A stretch of DNA of 64,000 nucleotides from Plenodomus lindquistii (lineage: Eukaryota > Ascomycota > Dothideomycetes > Pleosporales > Leptosphaeriaceae): positions 1,426,001-1,490,000 of the forward strand of contig JANUWI010000003.1 in assembly GCA_025504975.1 (NCBI GenBank), in the 5' to 3' direction. Positions within the stretch are counted from its first letter, which is position 1; the number at the start of each line of letters is the position of its first letter. Shown in pieces: positions 24,374 through 35,713 of this stretch. The translations under genes were made by a program, and so were the position numbers. Below the pieces are notes generated by a model. That model had not been told where the DNA came from, did not search any database, and saw only the letters and a list, made by a program, of their open reading frames with translations.

Positions 24374-24386
24374 CCGGGCTCATAAC
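24374..24386 (-). promoter_or_regulatory. Copia primer-binding site, internal initiator-tRNA type
   Basis: Directly inside the 5' LTR, the plus strand reads CTTCCGGGCTCATAAC up to 24386. This equals the anticodon arm of a eukaryotic initiator tRNA-Met (GGGCTCATAAC, with CAT the anticodon). The element RNA therefore pairs with the tRNA interior up to about nucleotide 39, as known for Drosophila copia and yeast Ty5, and not with the tRNA 3' CCA end. The tRNA identification comes from my knowledge of that sequence. Confidence 0.8.
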
Positions 24387-24568
24387 TGTTGTAGAAATGG
24401 GTGCTCAGGAATAATCGGGAGATAGATCATTGTATTGCTAGCTAGGAAGAGATTGTACTATATATACCCTTGCTACGTAGGATCACGTGGGTAGAAGCAG
24501 GGGAGCTTCACGGAAGATTCCGAGATCAGGTGGATACAGCGTTGGCTGAGTACCGTGTACGTGCAACA
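24387..24568 (-). repeat. Copia 5' LTR
   Basis: 182 bp, identical by eye to the LTR at 17897-18078. It should contain the element promoter. A TATATATA-like stretch lies in the middle. The leader between this LTR and the gag start is short (24260-24386). Confidence 0.95.
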
Positions 24569-24573
24569 GCTAT

Positions 24574-26690
24574 TTAAATATAAACTATATAAAAGCGCAC
24601 TAGCTCTAGGCGCTATTTTTAATTACCCTCTATTATTATTTAACTATAAAAATTTAGTATTTTATATAAAAGGTCTCTAGCGTAGAGAAAATTTAATTTT
24701 AGCTTTTAATAAGATATTATATATACAGAACACACTATACAACTACATTTATAAATTTAAAAAAAAGCTTATTTTTAACGCTAGTAAAAGTAATACTACT
24801 ATAAAAATAGAATAGAAAGCTTTTTAAATAAAACGTAAAAAGCAGTCTATTAGTATAATTACTTATACTTTTACCTCTACTAGATATTTTTAAATTTAAT
24901 CTAGTATACCTGCCTAGTTAGTATTAAGCCTATAAAACTAAGTTAATAGTTCTATATATTACTATAGTCTATTTATTATAATAGTAGATAGTAGATGTAT
25001 AGTTATTCTACTCTACCTATAGCTACTTAGTAGCGTTTTATATCTACTAGGTTTAGAGTTAGTATATATATAGAAGAAATAAAATACATTCTATAATATA
25101 CTATATAATAAGTTTAAAAATATTTCTATATTATAATATGCAGATGCAGTCTATTTAACGCGCTATATACTAAATATAACTATTAAACTTCTATTTTAGG
25201 TATACTAGTAATTCTGCAGTATATAGAATTTATCTCTAAATATTCTAATAAGTATTAATGTCTAACTAACGCTAGTTAAATATAGAGCGTATTTCTCTAG
25301 TTATAAAGTCTCTACTTCTATATAAATATTAATTAATTAGATATTAAAGGTTACACGACCTATAACTTTAAATATAAATAACATGTTTAAGCTATTTAAT
25401 ACTTTAAAACTTTTATTTTTTACTTTTATAAACTTTACTATAGGTTTTTACTATAGAGATATCTAGCTACTAAGTAATAAAACTACTACTAATAACAACT
25501 TTAACAAGTCTAGAGATAAGTGTGTTAACATTTATAACGCTAAGTCTATACTAAAAAACTTTCTAGATACTATATTTAATATTAATAATAAGCTTTTTAA
25601 TCTAGATAATTTTTTAATAGTATACACTCTAATACAGCTACAGGTTAATAATAAGCTATTTTATATTTTATTTTTTTAGTATACTTTACTTTAACACACC
25701 TACTATTATTACTATATAATATATTATTAGATAATAGTATAACGTGTTCTTAAATATTTAAATATAGGTCTAGAGAAGTATAATAAATTTAGTCTAATAT
25801 TATAAATTACTATCTAAAATACTAATAGCTAATAAAGTATTAGTTAGACAGTATTAACTAGACGTTACTTTAAATAGCTTTATCTAATATATAAATTAAA
25901 CTAGAACTTTATAGTTTATATTATTAATATAGAGTTTAGTATTCCTTAAGAATTTAATCTAATCTATTAAAAAGGCTTAATCTAAAACGCAAAGACTTTT
26001 AAGTTAATTGTTTTCTTTACTAACAATTGCGACACTACTATTAGAATAGACGTTTCGCGGATTAAGCTTGTCTAAAGTAGTAGAGGAACCCCTTTCTCTA
26101 TAATAAGGCTATATCTCTTTATAATAACAACCTTTTAAGCCTAATAAGTTACCCCTATCTTTTATTCTTAATTTTAGTAAAGATAGAAGAATACTCTAAT
26201 TACTATCTAACCTCTATCTGTACTCTACCTAGCTTAGATTCTAGAGAATCTCTTACTCTATTAATAGCAACACGGCAACGCAGCAGAAGGGAAGAGAAAT
26301 AGAGAAGCTACTATAAAAGATCTAATATAGTTTAGAACTATCTCTAAAGCCTCGCCTATATAAGATAACTATTCTATAGTATTAGACAGGTATGTTTTTC
26401 GTGTCTATTTATATACAACCTATAGAAATATAATTTATTTAGCATTCTAAACTGCGGGCACTTCTATATACCTTTTAGTTAACTTAGACGCGTTTAGGCA
26501 CCTTATGTTCTTAAGCTATTACATTCCCTTCCCGCTGCAAATATATTAGCAAGTAGTACACTATATACAATAATTGTAATAAACTAAAAACTAAATATCT
26601 AAACTACGTAAAAGACTATTATAAGCTCTAATGTAATAGCATATTACATAAGCTGTAAAGACAGGTATCGCATATTTAGTATTGAAATGG
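24574..26690. repeat. RIP-degraded repeat, copy 1, right arm
   Basis: Continues copy 1 after the Copia insertion and aligns with ~49296-50850. The match can be followed into the 5' part of the exonuclease-like gene: 25915-26150 is the mutated counterpart of ~50644-50870. Beyond ~26150 I can no longer align it with copy 2. 26150-26690 is still AT-rich with normal-composition patches and I see no gene in it. Confidence 0.7.
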
Positions 26691-28230
26691 CAATCTAATT
26701 ACAACGCCATTTATCTTAATAACACTAAATTTCGAGGTGCAAGGAAAACCCAAGTCATAGTAATTGAGTACATGAAATGCAGAAATTGAAATTTGAATTA
26801 TCATTATTGGGATGCAACTACATCATGAAGATAAACCGTTCCAATGCAACTTAACTCCGATGCACTGCAAAGCGCTAACGTTAAAAATGCAAGATGCATA
26901 AATAACGCAAGCGAAAGTTACATTTTATAGAGTTGAATCTATGCTAAACATCGGGTGGCGCTCATCTTGAAAACACCTAGTTTCGAAGCGCGGATTGAAC
27001 TGCGCGAGTCAATTTGTTAGTGCACGATCAATCAAGAACGAAGTTGTAGATATGGTGATTAAGATGATGTCCGAGTAAAGGCAAAAACATTTATGAAAAC
27101 ACTTGGTTTCAGTTTGCTTAGAACGAAGGAAGCCATAATGGCGAGAAGCATGTATCGTAAATGTCAGAGTCAAGTTATCAAAAATTGTGTGAAGACTGGA
27201 AGATGGAAGGAGATTGTTCCAGGACCACAAGATTCTGACCAGTTAATTACAGTCTCCGTTATATTGACTGGATGCTTGAGCCGTGGAAAACGAAGCTCAA
27301 TAAGTTGAGATTCAAGCAGCGCATGTTTGCGGGCGATGACCATCTTAGTAAAGGCGTGATTCAATATGTTCACTTCAGCCCGCGCTGAAAGAGCGGGGTA
27401 GTTAAATCGCGAAAAACGAAGTTCAGATTTGCCAGATTTGATCGGCGCTTGAATTTGAGCGCCGATCATTTCGGTAAGCGGGAACTCCGACCCGTCGACT
27501 TTGACCCGCGCTATAATGGCGGGGTGGTTGAACTGCGAAAACCAAAGTTCCGTTTTCTCGGATTAGATCGGCGCTTTAATTTGAGCGCCGATCATTTCGG
27601 CAAACGGGAACTCCGATCCGCCGACTTTGACCCACGCTATAATGGCGGGGTAGTTGAACTGGGAAAACCAAAGTTTCGGTCTGTCTAATTCGATCGGCGC
27701 TTTTATTACAGCGCCGACGATCCTAAGAAATTCAACTTTCAACATATCGATTTCTGCCCGCGCTTCAATGGTGGGGTTGGTCATTGCGACAAATCGCTGC
27801 TGTGAATATTGAATCCAGAGTAACGCTACAACTTGCAGCCCAATGATCCTGGCGCAGCTTGTTTTCCGACATTTGGTCCAAACCATCGGTACAATACCTG
27901 TTTGTTTTACTCATGGAATCCTGAATTGAAACTTATTGTAATTAGATTGTGCTTCCATTTGACCTTCGGTTATTCTTGCAATGTCTAACCACGATGTTTT
28001 GCATTGAGTTTATGCTGTATCATGGCATTGCTTTCCTCGCGCAAATGGTAATCGTAGTTTTTCAAATTCAATTGACCTTTCAATCTTCGCTCTCTTTCTC
28101 CCGGGGGAACGCAACTCCATTCTCGCCGTAATCATACATATTGGAATGGGACTCCATATCATTCTGGTCTTCCTTAATCTTAATTCTGCGATATCGGTCT
28201 TCAATCTATCATTTCAGATGATAATCCTTT
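26691..28230. other. Non-RIP spacer between the two repeat copies
   Basis: Composition rises to roughly 40% GC and the TpA saturation disappears, as expected for single-copy DNA that escaped RIP. Open frames are short and I do not recognise any protein. The central part is a 126-bp tandem repeat (next entry). No gene is called. Confidence 0.5.
27345..27790. repeat. 126-bp tandem repeat with an embedded palindrome
   Basis: Three registers are visible at exactly 126-bp spacing (27440, 27566, 27692), with a degenerate unit before and a fading one after. Each unit carries a near-perfect hairpin: GATCGGCGCT, an 8-base AT-rich loop, then AGCGCCGATC (27440-27467 and 27566-27593; the third is imperfect). 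As 126 is divisible by 3, a frame stays open across units on both strands, but there is no other sign of coding. Function unknown. Confidence 0.75.
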
Positions 28231-31200
28231 ATATTTGAATTAAGACCTACTATTATTAATTGCAGCTATTATTGTGTGGAATTGAAAAGTCGAGATTTAA
28301 CCTTAGTCACTTTTAGAATTAGGTAATGCATTTATGTTTTTTATATCTATGTTCTAAAAGCTATACTCCTACATGTTATTATTTATGCATATAACAATAG
28401 CTTAACATATGTAACTTTAAACCTATATCTTCTATAATCTTTAACTACTTAAAACTCTTATTAGTACATTAACTATTCCTTTTTTCATAATGTCTCTTCC
28501 TATAACGCTAATCTGCGCTGTAGTAATTGTCTTGTTTAACTTTTAAACTCTCTAACTACGTGTTAAGTTTCCTAATATTTGTTAATAGTATATTAAGTTC
28601 TGTCTAGAATAGGTATAATGCCTTTTATATAACATTTCCTACACTTCTAATAGCTCTAAAAGTAATTACAATTGTACTTTTCCTAGTTTTTAAACTAGGC
28701 GCTATTGCTTTGCAACATTATTTATAACTACTTAGTTACTAAAATTATTAGCACACATTTTAGAGATATACTAGCCAGCAATAATATTATTACTATCTAC
28801 TATAATAGTTTATAGATAAGTTATCGCGTAACGCCTACTGCTTTAGCATTATACTTTTCTAATATTAACCTTTTTTCTCTTGCAAATTATTAGATCTATA
28901 AAGAGTTCTCTCTACTAGTGTAGTAAAAAAGCTAGATTACATTCTATAGTATTCTCTAACTTAGCAAATAGATTAACGCTAGTAATATAAATAGAATCTA
29001 AAATCTAAATATACTCTGTCTAAACTTACTTTTTTATTTAATACTTAGAATCTAGATAATTAGTACTATAATAGTATTTAAAAAGCTACCTAATCTAAAG
29101 TTATTTTATATTAATGCTTCTAGAACTATAGATATAGAGATTACAGGCATAATAAATCTACTATAAATAGTAGAAATTAAAGTATAGGTTATATTTAAAT
29201 AAAACTAAATTATATATAGAAAGAAGTATACGTAGTATAACATAGTAAATAGCTAAAATAATAAAAAAAAAAAAATAGAGTAAAAACAAAAATAATTAAA
29301 GTGCTTAGAAAAAAAAGTATACGTATTCTAATATAAAATATCTAAACTATAAATATATTATATATTTAATAAGTTTACTTTTATATAATAGCTACACCTA
29401 TATACCTATAAAATCTACTATAACTACGTGCTTAGGCTATAGACTAGTCCTTTTACTTTTTATATTTTTTAATAAAATCTAATACTATATTCTAACTCCC
29501 TATTAATATATCTCTAATAGCATGTTATAAATACTCTAGAGTAACTTTTTTTTTTTAAAGGCGACTAGAGCTTCTCTATATTATAGTTATTAATAAAAGC
29601 GCTACAGCACTTTTACTTTAGAGTTAAACTATAAAGTTAGATATAATACTTATAGAGCTAGGTTACATAGTTATAAAAAGAAAAAAATAAAAAAAAAAAG
29701 TAACTTATATAATATATTTTAGTAGTAAATGCAATTTAAGTCTACTACTATTATTATTAAATATTAGTAGCCTAGTAGCAGAGTATAATACTAGATTATA
29801 AGTATTACTACTATTAAATATTAGTATATTAGCTTTATTTTTATATCTACTTTTTTATAACCGCGTAGTTTCTTTATTTTAAAGTTCTAACGCTATATTC
29901 TATAAGCTGTCTATATTATCTAGTATATTACTAGTAGTTTCTAGATATAATAGAAAGCCTACTAGTTTCTCTATAGTAACACGCTTACTACTATTAATAT
30001 CTATATACTTAGTTTTATTACTAAACGCGCTTCTATTATAGTAAAAAATAACTTTATATATATCTATAGTAAGTTAGTAAACTTAACTTAGTGTCTAAAT
30101 ATACCTAGAGATACTATAATATATATTTTATTAAAAAGCTACACTACACGCTGTTTAGGTAATAGTTTAAGTAAAATATAATTACTTTTTTTTTTTTTAG
30201 CTTACTAATTTAGTAGTAACTAAAAAAACTACTAGAGTAGAAAGTATAATCTATATATAGTAGACTGTTAGGCAAGTTATAGTATACTACTACAGCTATA
30301 CTATATAGTAGAATAGCTATAAATTAAATTACGTGTAGTTTAATAGTAGTATTAAAGTTTTTACTAAAAGTAGTTAAAAGTAATCTAAAGTTAATATTAT
30401 TAGTAGTATAGAGTAATCTAGAGCTAGTAGAAATAAAACAGTGCTTTTACTACGTGTTACTTAGAATTATATAAATAGTAAAGCTTTTAAACATATAATT
30501 AGTAAAATAGAGATAGCGCTTAGATATAATATAGCTAATTATCTACTAGGCTTTAAAGGCAGCGTTGTTACTCTAGGTAAAATATAGTAAGTTATTAACT
30601 ATAGAATAATAATAAAATATAGTAAACTAAAAATTAATAGATATTTACTTACTCTAGGCGCTAAGCTCTACCTCTATACTTACTATTAACGCTATAAAAT
30701 TAGCAGCTACTTTACGCTTGCGTTAGTAGAGTAGTAAAAAAATACCTAAGTTAATATATAGTTATATCCCTAAGTAGTTAAAATGTTTTTTTTAGAATCT
30801 ATAATATTTAATTTACTTTTACTTTATATTATTACTATAGTAATAATACTTTACTTTTTATTTATAGTACATAAAAATAAAGTAGTAACCTTTTTTTATT
30901 TCTCTATATATATTTTACACATTTTATAACTAAACTATTTTAGTTACTTACCTAGTAACTTGTATAACGATATAAGCAGTACTATTACAAGACTAAAATA
31001 TGTAGTATATATGCCTATATACTAAAATACTTTTATATTAATAATGTTTTTAATAGGAATACAGCCTAGTTAGTAAGTATAAAAAACCTAAATAACTATA
31101 TTACTAGAGTAGGATATAACAAACCTAATAACGCGTAGTACTAAAATATAAATAAAAGAGAACTATAACCTATACTCTACAGTAACACAGATTTTATCTA

Positions 31201-31968
31201 AGGTTTTAACTTTATTTTACTTAAGTTCTACGCAATTTGAAAATAGGCAGTTATTACTCTTTATTCTTATAATTTCTTTAATATTAAAGTAAACTCGTTT
31301 AGTAGTAAATAGAGTATATAGTATTAGCTTATAGAAGTGTAGATATAGGTATTATTAAATAAGTATACTAAAGTTCTACTCTATTAAAAGTATAAAATAG
31401 TAATAGAGTTTATTGTATACTATTAAAGTTAGTATATATTATTCTTTAAAGATATACAAGTTAATTCTATAGGTTTAATAGGTAGTATTCTACTATTAAA
31501 GTAGATATAGGCAACATCTATAAAGATACATAATAAAAATAATAGCTACTAGTATTAGCACTTTAATCTAAAACTCTAGATTACTTTTAAAGTAGATAAA
31601 CTTAGAGGAGGCATTATAACTATAACCCCTCTAAAAATATTCTTTAAAAACGCACTAATAAAGATTACGCTATTAGATCTTCTTTTTAATAACTTTAGAT
31701 TCTAACTACTTTATACATAGGTTAAAGAATAATTAGCTACTATCTATAAAAATATAGGTAAATATTACATTAGCTAGTAATAGACTAGAAATAAACAACA
31801 TTTAATTAGTATTATATCTAATACTAGATTTTCTTGCGCAGTTTATACTCTCTATAAAATTAATACTCTAACTATTGTATTCTATACTATCTATTATAAA
31901 AATGTAAGTTATAATATACTCTAACCTATTATAACCTACTATTTCTCTATATTTATTACTAATACTAA
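28231..31968. repeat. RIP-degraded repeat, copy 2, left arm
   Basis: AT-rich with the same TpA-rich, CpG-retaining signature as copy 1. From ~28490 it aligns with copy 1 starting in the normal-composition left border, including a mutated version of the F-box-like fragment (~28640-28830). 30735-31890 is specific to this copy. It ends at the Gypsy insertion inside the sequence TTATTACTAATACTAA, which is intact in copy 1 near 9185-9200. Confidence 0.8.
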
Positions 31969-32162
31969 TGGGTGGAAATACATGGTGTAGGGGCCCGAGC
32001 AGCTCTCAGAGGGGTCACGTGGGTGGGGCAGAACCGATAAATAGCCATCTGAAGTCCTATCGGAGACAGTAGAGACCTTCTTCTTAGTTATCTCACAACC
32101 CACCTTTCACCGATTTGGTATCGAGCCTCCTGTGCCAGAGTGAAGCATGGTCTTCCTTTACA
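31969..32162 (+). repeat. Gypsy 5' LTR
   Basis: ~194 bp, begins TGGGTGGAAATACATGG and ends CTTCCTTTACA. It contains ACCGATAAATAGCC, a possible TATA-type core promoter. I could not identify the primer-binding site after it. Confidence 0.9.
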
Positions 32163-32737
32163 AAAGCGACCGAAGAGCGATCGAAACCATCAGCTTTCAC
32201 CCTTAGGACGGCTGCGAGCACCTATCGCGTGCCCAAGTTGTTACTCTTGCGATTCGGAAATCCAGAGAGTAGCAGAAGATTCAGCGAGCTGAGTTCGGCA
32301 ACCAGCAACACAACAAGCGGTGAGCGAAGGGATGTCGGTACACCCCTGAAGCTTTCACATTCTAGGAAATCAATAGAGGCACGAGTCCTCTTCGGCGAAG
32401 CTATCATAGTTGTGCGGGCACAGGCCCCAGCTAGCAACAACAAGATTATTCCGAACGCGGCTCGGCGGTAAGCGAAATGAAATCGAGCCGCGAAACCCAA
32501 AGGGCGGTCAGGATGGGGCGGCGATCAGAGGCTAAGGCTAGAAGGATAATCGCGACACAGCCTAAAAGACCAGCACAAACATGTTGTGTGAAGACTCATC
32601 GAAGGGAGTATAACTTATTCCTTATCTTTCTAGTACTACTTATATCCCGACTCATCCTCGAAGCTGTGAGAGACACACTTCTCATCTCTTTGCAAGCGAT
32701 AGTACTCTGCCTACTCTTTCAACGCTTTGTTCTCACG

Positions 32738-35713
32738 ATGGCCGATCAGAAACCAATTCTTGAGACCGACACTAAATCGGTGGCCGTCTCCCCAGGTCTA
32801 GGATCTATTCAGAGATCTAACACGCCGATGACAGACACTGGAGACTCTAGAGTCACCACTTTCGAACAGTTCCCGACACTTCCAGGGTCAAAGGGACCGA
32901 CTGGCGATCGCCTGAAGCCGAGGGAGCCAAAGAAACAGGACCTGTCAAGCAGTGAAGATGAGCTATACCGACCCCTCCCGAAGAAGCCTCAGCCGCGCCC
33001 TGCCGAACACCTGTCGGATCCAGTGGCAGAAATGATGGCCAAGGCAATTCAAATGCTCTCACAAGGGCAGTCGAAGCTTACTCAGGCCCCTTTCCCCTCC
33101 GAATACCTTCCGAGCTTTGATGGTTCTGATATCACAGTATTCCTTGAGAGATACGAAGAAGTTGCGCTTCATTATGGCTTCTCAGAATCTGAGAAGGTCC
33201 GAAGGGTTATCACCTACTGCAAAGAGCGCCAGAAGCAGATTATTCGCTATTCGATAGAGTATCAGGACGCGCTGGAGGACTGCAACTGGACATCGCTACA
33301 GATAGCCCTCCGCAAGCGGTTCAGGAGCAACGACACGGCCCAACAGGAAGAAAGTGCGGCTCACCTAGAGCAGTGGCTGCGCGATTGTCAGTCGAGGCCT
33401 GATCTGAACATTAAGGAGTACCTTGAAGAGTTCCAAATCAAAATCGAGAGGTGCATTGCATCAGAAGAAATTGAAAGGAACAAGAAGGGATACTACCTTG
33501 TTAAAGGGCTGCCTATTCACCAAGCTACAAAGGTCCTTCAGAAGTTCAATCTCTCTACGAAGCGCCCTCGGGACTTCAGCTTTGAAAAGATTAGCAGTTA
33601 TCTATCGGCCCGAATCGAGATCGAGGAGGAAGCAAAGAGGTTGAACCCCACTGAAGCAACGAAGAAATTCAGTCCCGATCACCAGTTCAACACTCAGAAG
33701 GTAGTTGAAATTAAGCTGCCCTCATTCAGCCAGCCTACCCTGCAATACCCGAAGGACACTCAGGCGCCGAAGACTCACCGAATAGCTCAGTCCCCTCCAG
33801 GAGTACCAGCCAGCCAAAGCGAAGTCGACATGCTCTCGGACAAGCTCTTCCAGTTACAACTCAGCAAAGCCGATCTTATCTCGGTCCAATGGACACCAAG
33901 AGAATCTGAGCTCCTCGCAAACCATTCGATTGCCACCCACGTCAAAGAAACAGCTGGCGAGCGTCTTGCGAAGGCACAAGCTCAGGACAAGCCACCGCAG
34001 AACCATTTCCAGCAACCGAACTTATTTCAGAGGCCTTCGGGCCAGCAAACCCAGGGTACCTCTCAGAACCAGCCTCCACGATTACCTTTCACGTGCTTTG
34101 TCTGCAACAAGCAGGGACACGGCAAGGCCGAGTGCCCATCGATCAATCAACTAACTGAGAAGGGTTGGTGTCACTGGAATGAGAACCGAATGCTCTTCTG
34201 GGGCACTCCCAATAACCCGCAAGGCCGAGTGACTGGCCTAGGTAACCAGGGGTGGCTTGAGACTATTATAGCCCATATCAAGCGAACGTGGATCAAGCAG
34301 GATCTCAGCCCATTCGCAGTCAAAGCACCCTGGCTTGAAGACTCATCGCCTCCAGTTGCTATTCAGAATAACTCTGTAGTTGCAAATCTGAACCCCGATA
34401 CAGACTCAGGATCCATTTCAGCAGAAGATTACCAGGCATTCTGGGACGCTTCCCATTCGGCGATCGCAGAAGATAATGATCTCTATGCAATCCAAGCAGC
34501 CCAGATTGAACACAAGTCAATCACCCGAAAGACTGTCGATCGACGCGCACTCGGGGATCCAAAAGTACAGAAGCCAAAGCCAGACTCAAGCTCTACAGTA
34601 CCGAAGGCCATTCTCAGAAGGGCTGAAAAAGACCAGCCTATTCAACCAAGAGGCCGCCGAGACCTTGTCGCAGAAGGAAACAAGCCACAAGAAGCTGAGC
34701 AAGTCTGGCCTATGGATGAGGAGATGATTGATAATGCGCTGGAAAAGACCTTTGCAAAGAAAGCACCAGTCCCGAGGAAGATTCGGTTTGCAGAAGGGAT
34801 CCCACCAACTACTAACGAAGTCATTGCGTCAATCCTCTCCGCTACTGTATCGATGCCAGTAGGCACGCTTATTGGAAACATGCCAGAAGTACGCAAGAAG
34901 CTCTTTCGGAACACCTACAGCAAGGAAGAGCTGGACAAAGAGTACTTTCTGCAGGCGAATGCCACTCGCACCGCTGAGGAGGACTCAGAGGATGAGGAGG
35001 ACCACCGACCAATCCTCGGATCAGTTTCTGTTGTGAATGCAGCTGCCATCCCCGATTACGTCCTCGTCGAAGCCAGTTCGAGCGGCTCAGTGTCCCAGTG
35101 TTACAGCATGACTGCCACCGATTGGGAGGATCCAGAGATCAATCGGGTGCAGGCCAGTATTGAAAGCAGTGAGGAAGACCGACAAGAGCTCGAACTAGTA
35201 ACTGCAAGGCGGCGGTACTACGATAAGCAAGCGGGTGTAGAGCACATTCGGAGGGACTGCCCAAAGGTGCCTGTGACTATTGGGGGCAAGCATTTCCTTA
35301 GTCTTCTTGACACAGGAGCTGAGCTGAACACTGTTCGGCGTGAGACTGCAGACGAAGCCCAACTCCCTATCTCGACACTCCCTCGGGAGATGAAGAACGC
35401 GAAAATGGTCTCCGCAAATGGTTCGACAGGTGGTTTCAGCGGGATTGTTTGGGGAGCATCAGTGGAGATAGGATCAATTGTTGTGCGGACGAACTTCTTT
35501 GTGATTGACCACTGCACAAATGCGATTATCCTAGGAAACCCATTCCTTGCAGACGCCCGAGCAAACATCGAATACTCCGCCCATGGGCTTACCTACTGCC
35601 GAATCTTCAGCGAGGATGGAGAAGGGAGCACCCGGTTTGTGTGCACGAAAGGCAATCAGGTGAATGCCAGAGGGATCGCAGTTCAATCGGTGGGAAAAGG
35701 CAGGGGGATGTAG
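32738..35713 (+). CDS. Gypsy Gag-protease polyprotein
   Basis: I choose the ATG at 32738 (MADQKPILETD), giving 991 aa. The frame is open for 87 more codons upstream (ATG at 32477), but that stretch is a Leu-rich hydrophobic segment unlike a Gag start and is probably leader. Residues ~100-330 are the Gag body (SEYLPSFDGSDITVFLERYEE.., FRSNDTAQQEE). A CCHC zinc knuckle CFVCNKQGHGKAEC sits at 453-466 (34094-34135) and binds genomic RNA. The aspartic protease signature LLDTGAELNT has its catalytic Asp at residue 858 (35309). The frame ends at TAG 35711-35713, just after a slippery heptamer, so Gag-PR is made by default and Gag-PR-Pol by frameshift. Between knuckle and protease lies a ~390-residue charged linker. 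Confidence 0.9.
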   Translation: MADQKPILETDTKSVAVSPGLGSIQRSNTPMTDTGDSRVTTFEQFPTLPGSKGPTGDRLKPREPKKQDLSSSEDELYRPLPKKPQPRPAEHLSDPVAEMMAKAIQMLSQGQSKLTQAPFPSEYLPSFDGSDITVFLERYEEVALHYGFSESEKVRRVITYCKERQKQIIRYSIEYQDALEDCNWTSLQIALRKRFRSNDTAQQEESAAHLEQWLRDCQSRPDLNIKEYLEEFQIKIERCIASEEIERNKKGYYLVKGLPIHQATKVLQKFNLSTKRPRDFSFEKISSYLSARIEIEEEAKRLNPTEATKKFSPDHQFNTQKVVEIKLPSFSQPTLQYPKDTQAPKTHRIAQSPPGVPASQSEVDMLSDKLFQLQLSKADLISVQWTPRESELLANHSIATHVKETAGERLAKAQAQDKPPQNHFQQPNLFQRPSGQQTQGTSQNQPPRLPFTCFVCNKQGHGKAECPSINQLTEKGWCHWNENRMLFWGTPNNPQGRVTGLGNQGWLETIIAHIKRTWIKQDLSPFAVKAPWLEDSSPPVAIQNNSVVANLNPDTDSGSISAEDYQAFWDASHSAIAEDNDLYAIQAAQIEHKSITRKTVDRRALGDPKVQKPKPDSSSTVPKAILRRAEKDQPIQPRGRRDLVAEGNKPQEAEQVWPMDEEMIDNALEKTFAKKAPVPRKIRFAEGIPPTTNEVIASILSATVSMPVGTLIGNMPEVRKKLFRNTYSKEELDKEYFLQANATRTAEEDSEDEEDHRPILGSVSVVNAAAIPDYVLVEASSSGSVSQCYSMTATDWEDPEINRVQASIESSEEDRQELELVTARRRYYDKQAGVEHIRRDCPKVPVTIGGKHFLSLLDTGAELNTVRRETADEAQLPISTLPREMKNAKMVSANGSTGGFSGIVWGASVEIGSIVVRTNFFVIDHCTNAIILGNPFLADARANIEYSAHGLTYCRIFSEDGEGSTRFVCTKGNQVNARGIAVQSVGKGRGM
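35692..35698 (+). promoter_or_regulatory. Probable programmed -1 frameshift site (G GGA AAA)
   Basis: The heptamer GGGAAAA is in the X XXY YYZ register of the gag frame (GGA at 35693-35695, AAA at 35696-35698) and lies 12 bases before the gag stop. A -1 slip enters the pol frame, which is open here and continues to 39444. The pol frame is -1 relative to gag, exactly as required. The following GGCAGGGGGATG is G-rich and could slow the ribosome. Confidence 0.75.

Larger units (their letters stand above)
17897..24568 (-). mobile_element. Ty1/Copia LTR retrotransposon, complete, 6672 bp
   Basis: Two identical 182-bp LTRs (TGTTG..CAACA) bound the element, and GCTAT is duplicated at 17892-17896 and 24569-24573. 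The pre-insertion site is visible in copy 2 near 49291. The element runs on the minus strand: 5' LTR at 24387-24568, primer site at 24374-24386, one long gag-pol frame (24259 to 19274), then ~1.2 kb before the 3' LTR that holds a gene on the opposite strand. Its composition is normal and no RIP damage is seen, so it inserted after the surrounding repeat had been mutated. Identical LTRs mean a recent insertion. Confidence 0.95.

Noticed and set aside
32114..32139. TGGTATCGAGCC, resembling a tRNA 3'-end primer-binding site
   Set aside because: The motif is present in both terminal repeats and lies ~45 bases inside the LTR end as defined by the target duplication, so it cannot be the primer site after the LTR.
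32477..32737. In-frame hydrophobic N-terminal extension of Gypsy Gag
   Set aside because: Gag proteins do not start with a Leu-rich membrane-like segment, and the ATG at 32738 gives a normal hydrophilic start. The extension is probably leader sequence that happens to be open.
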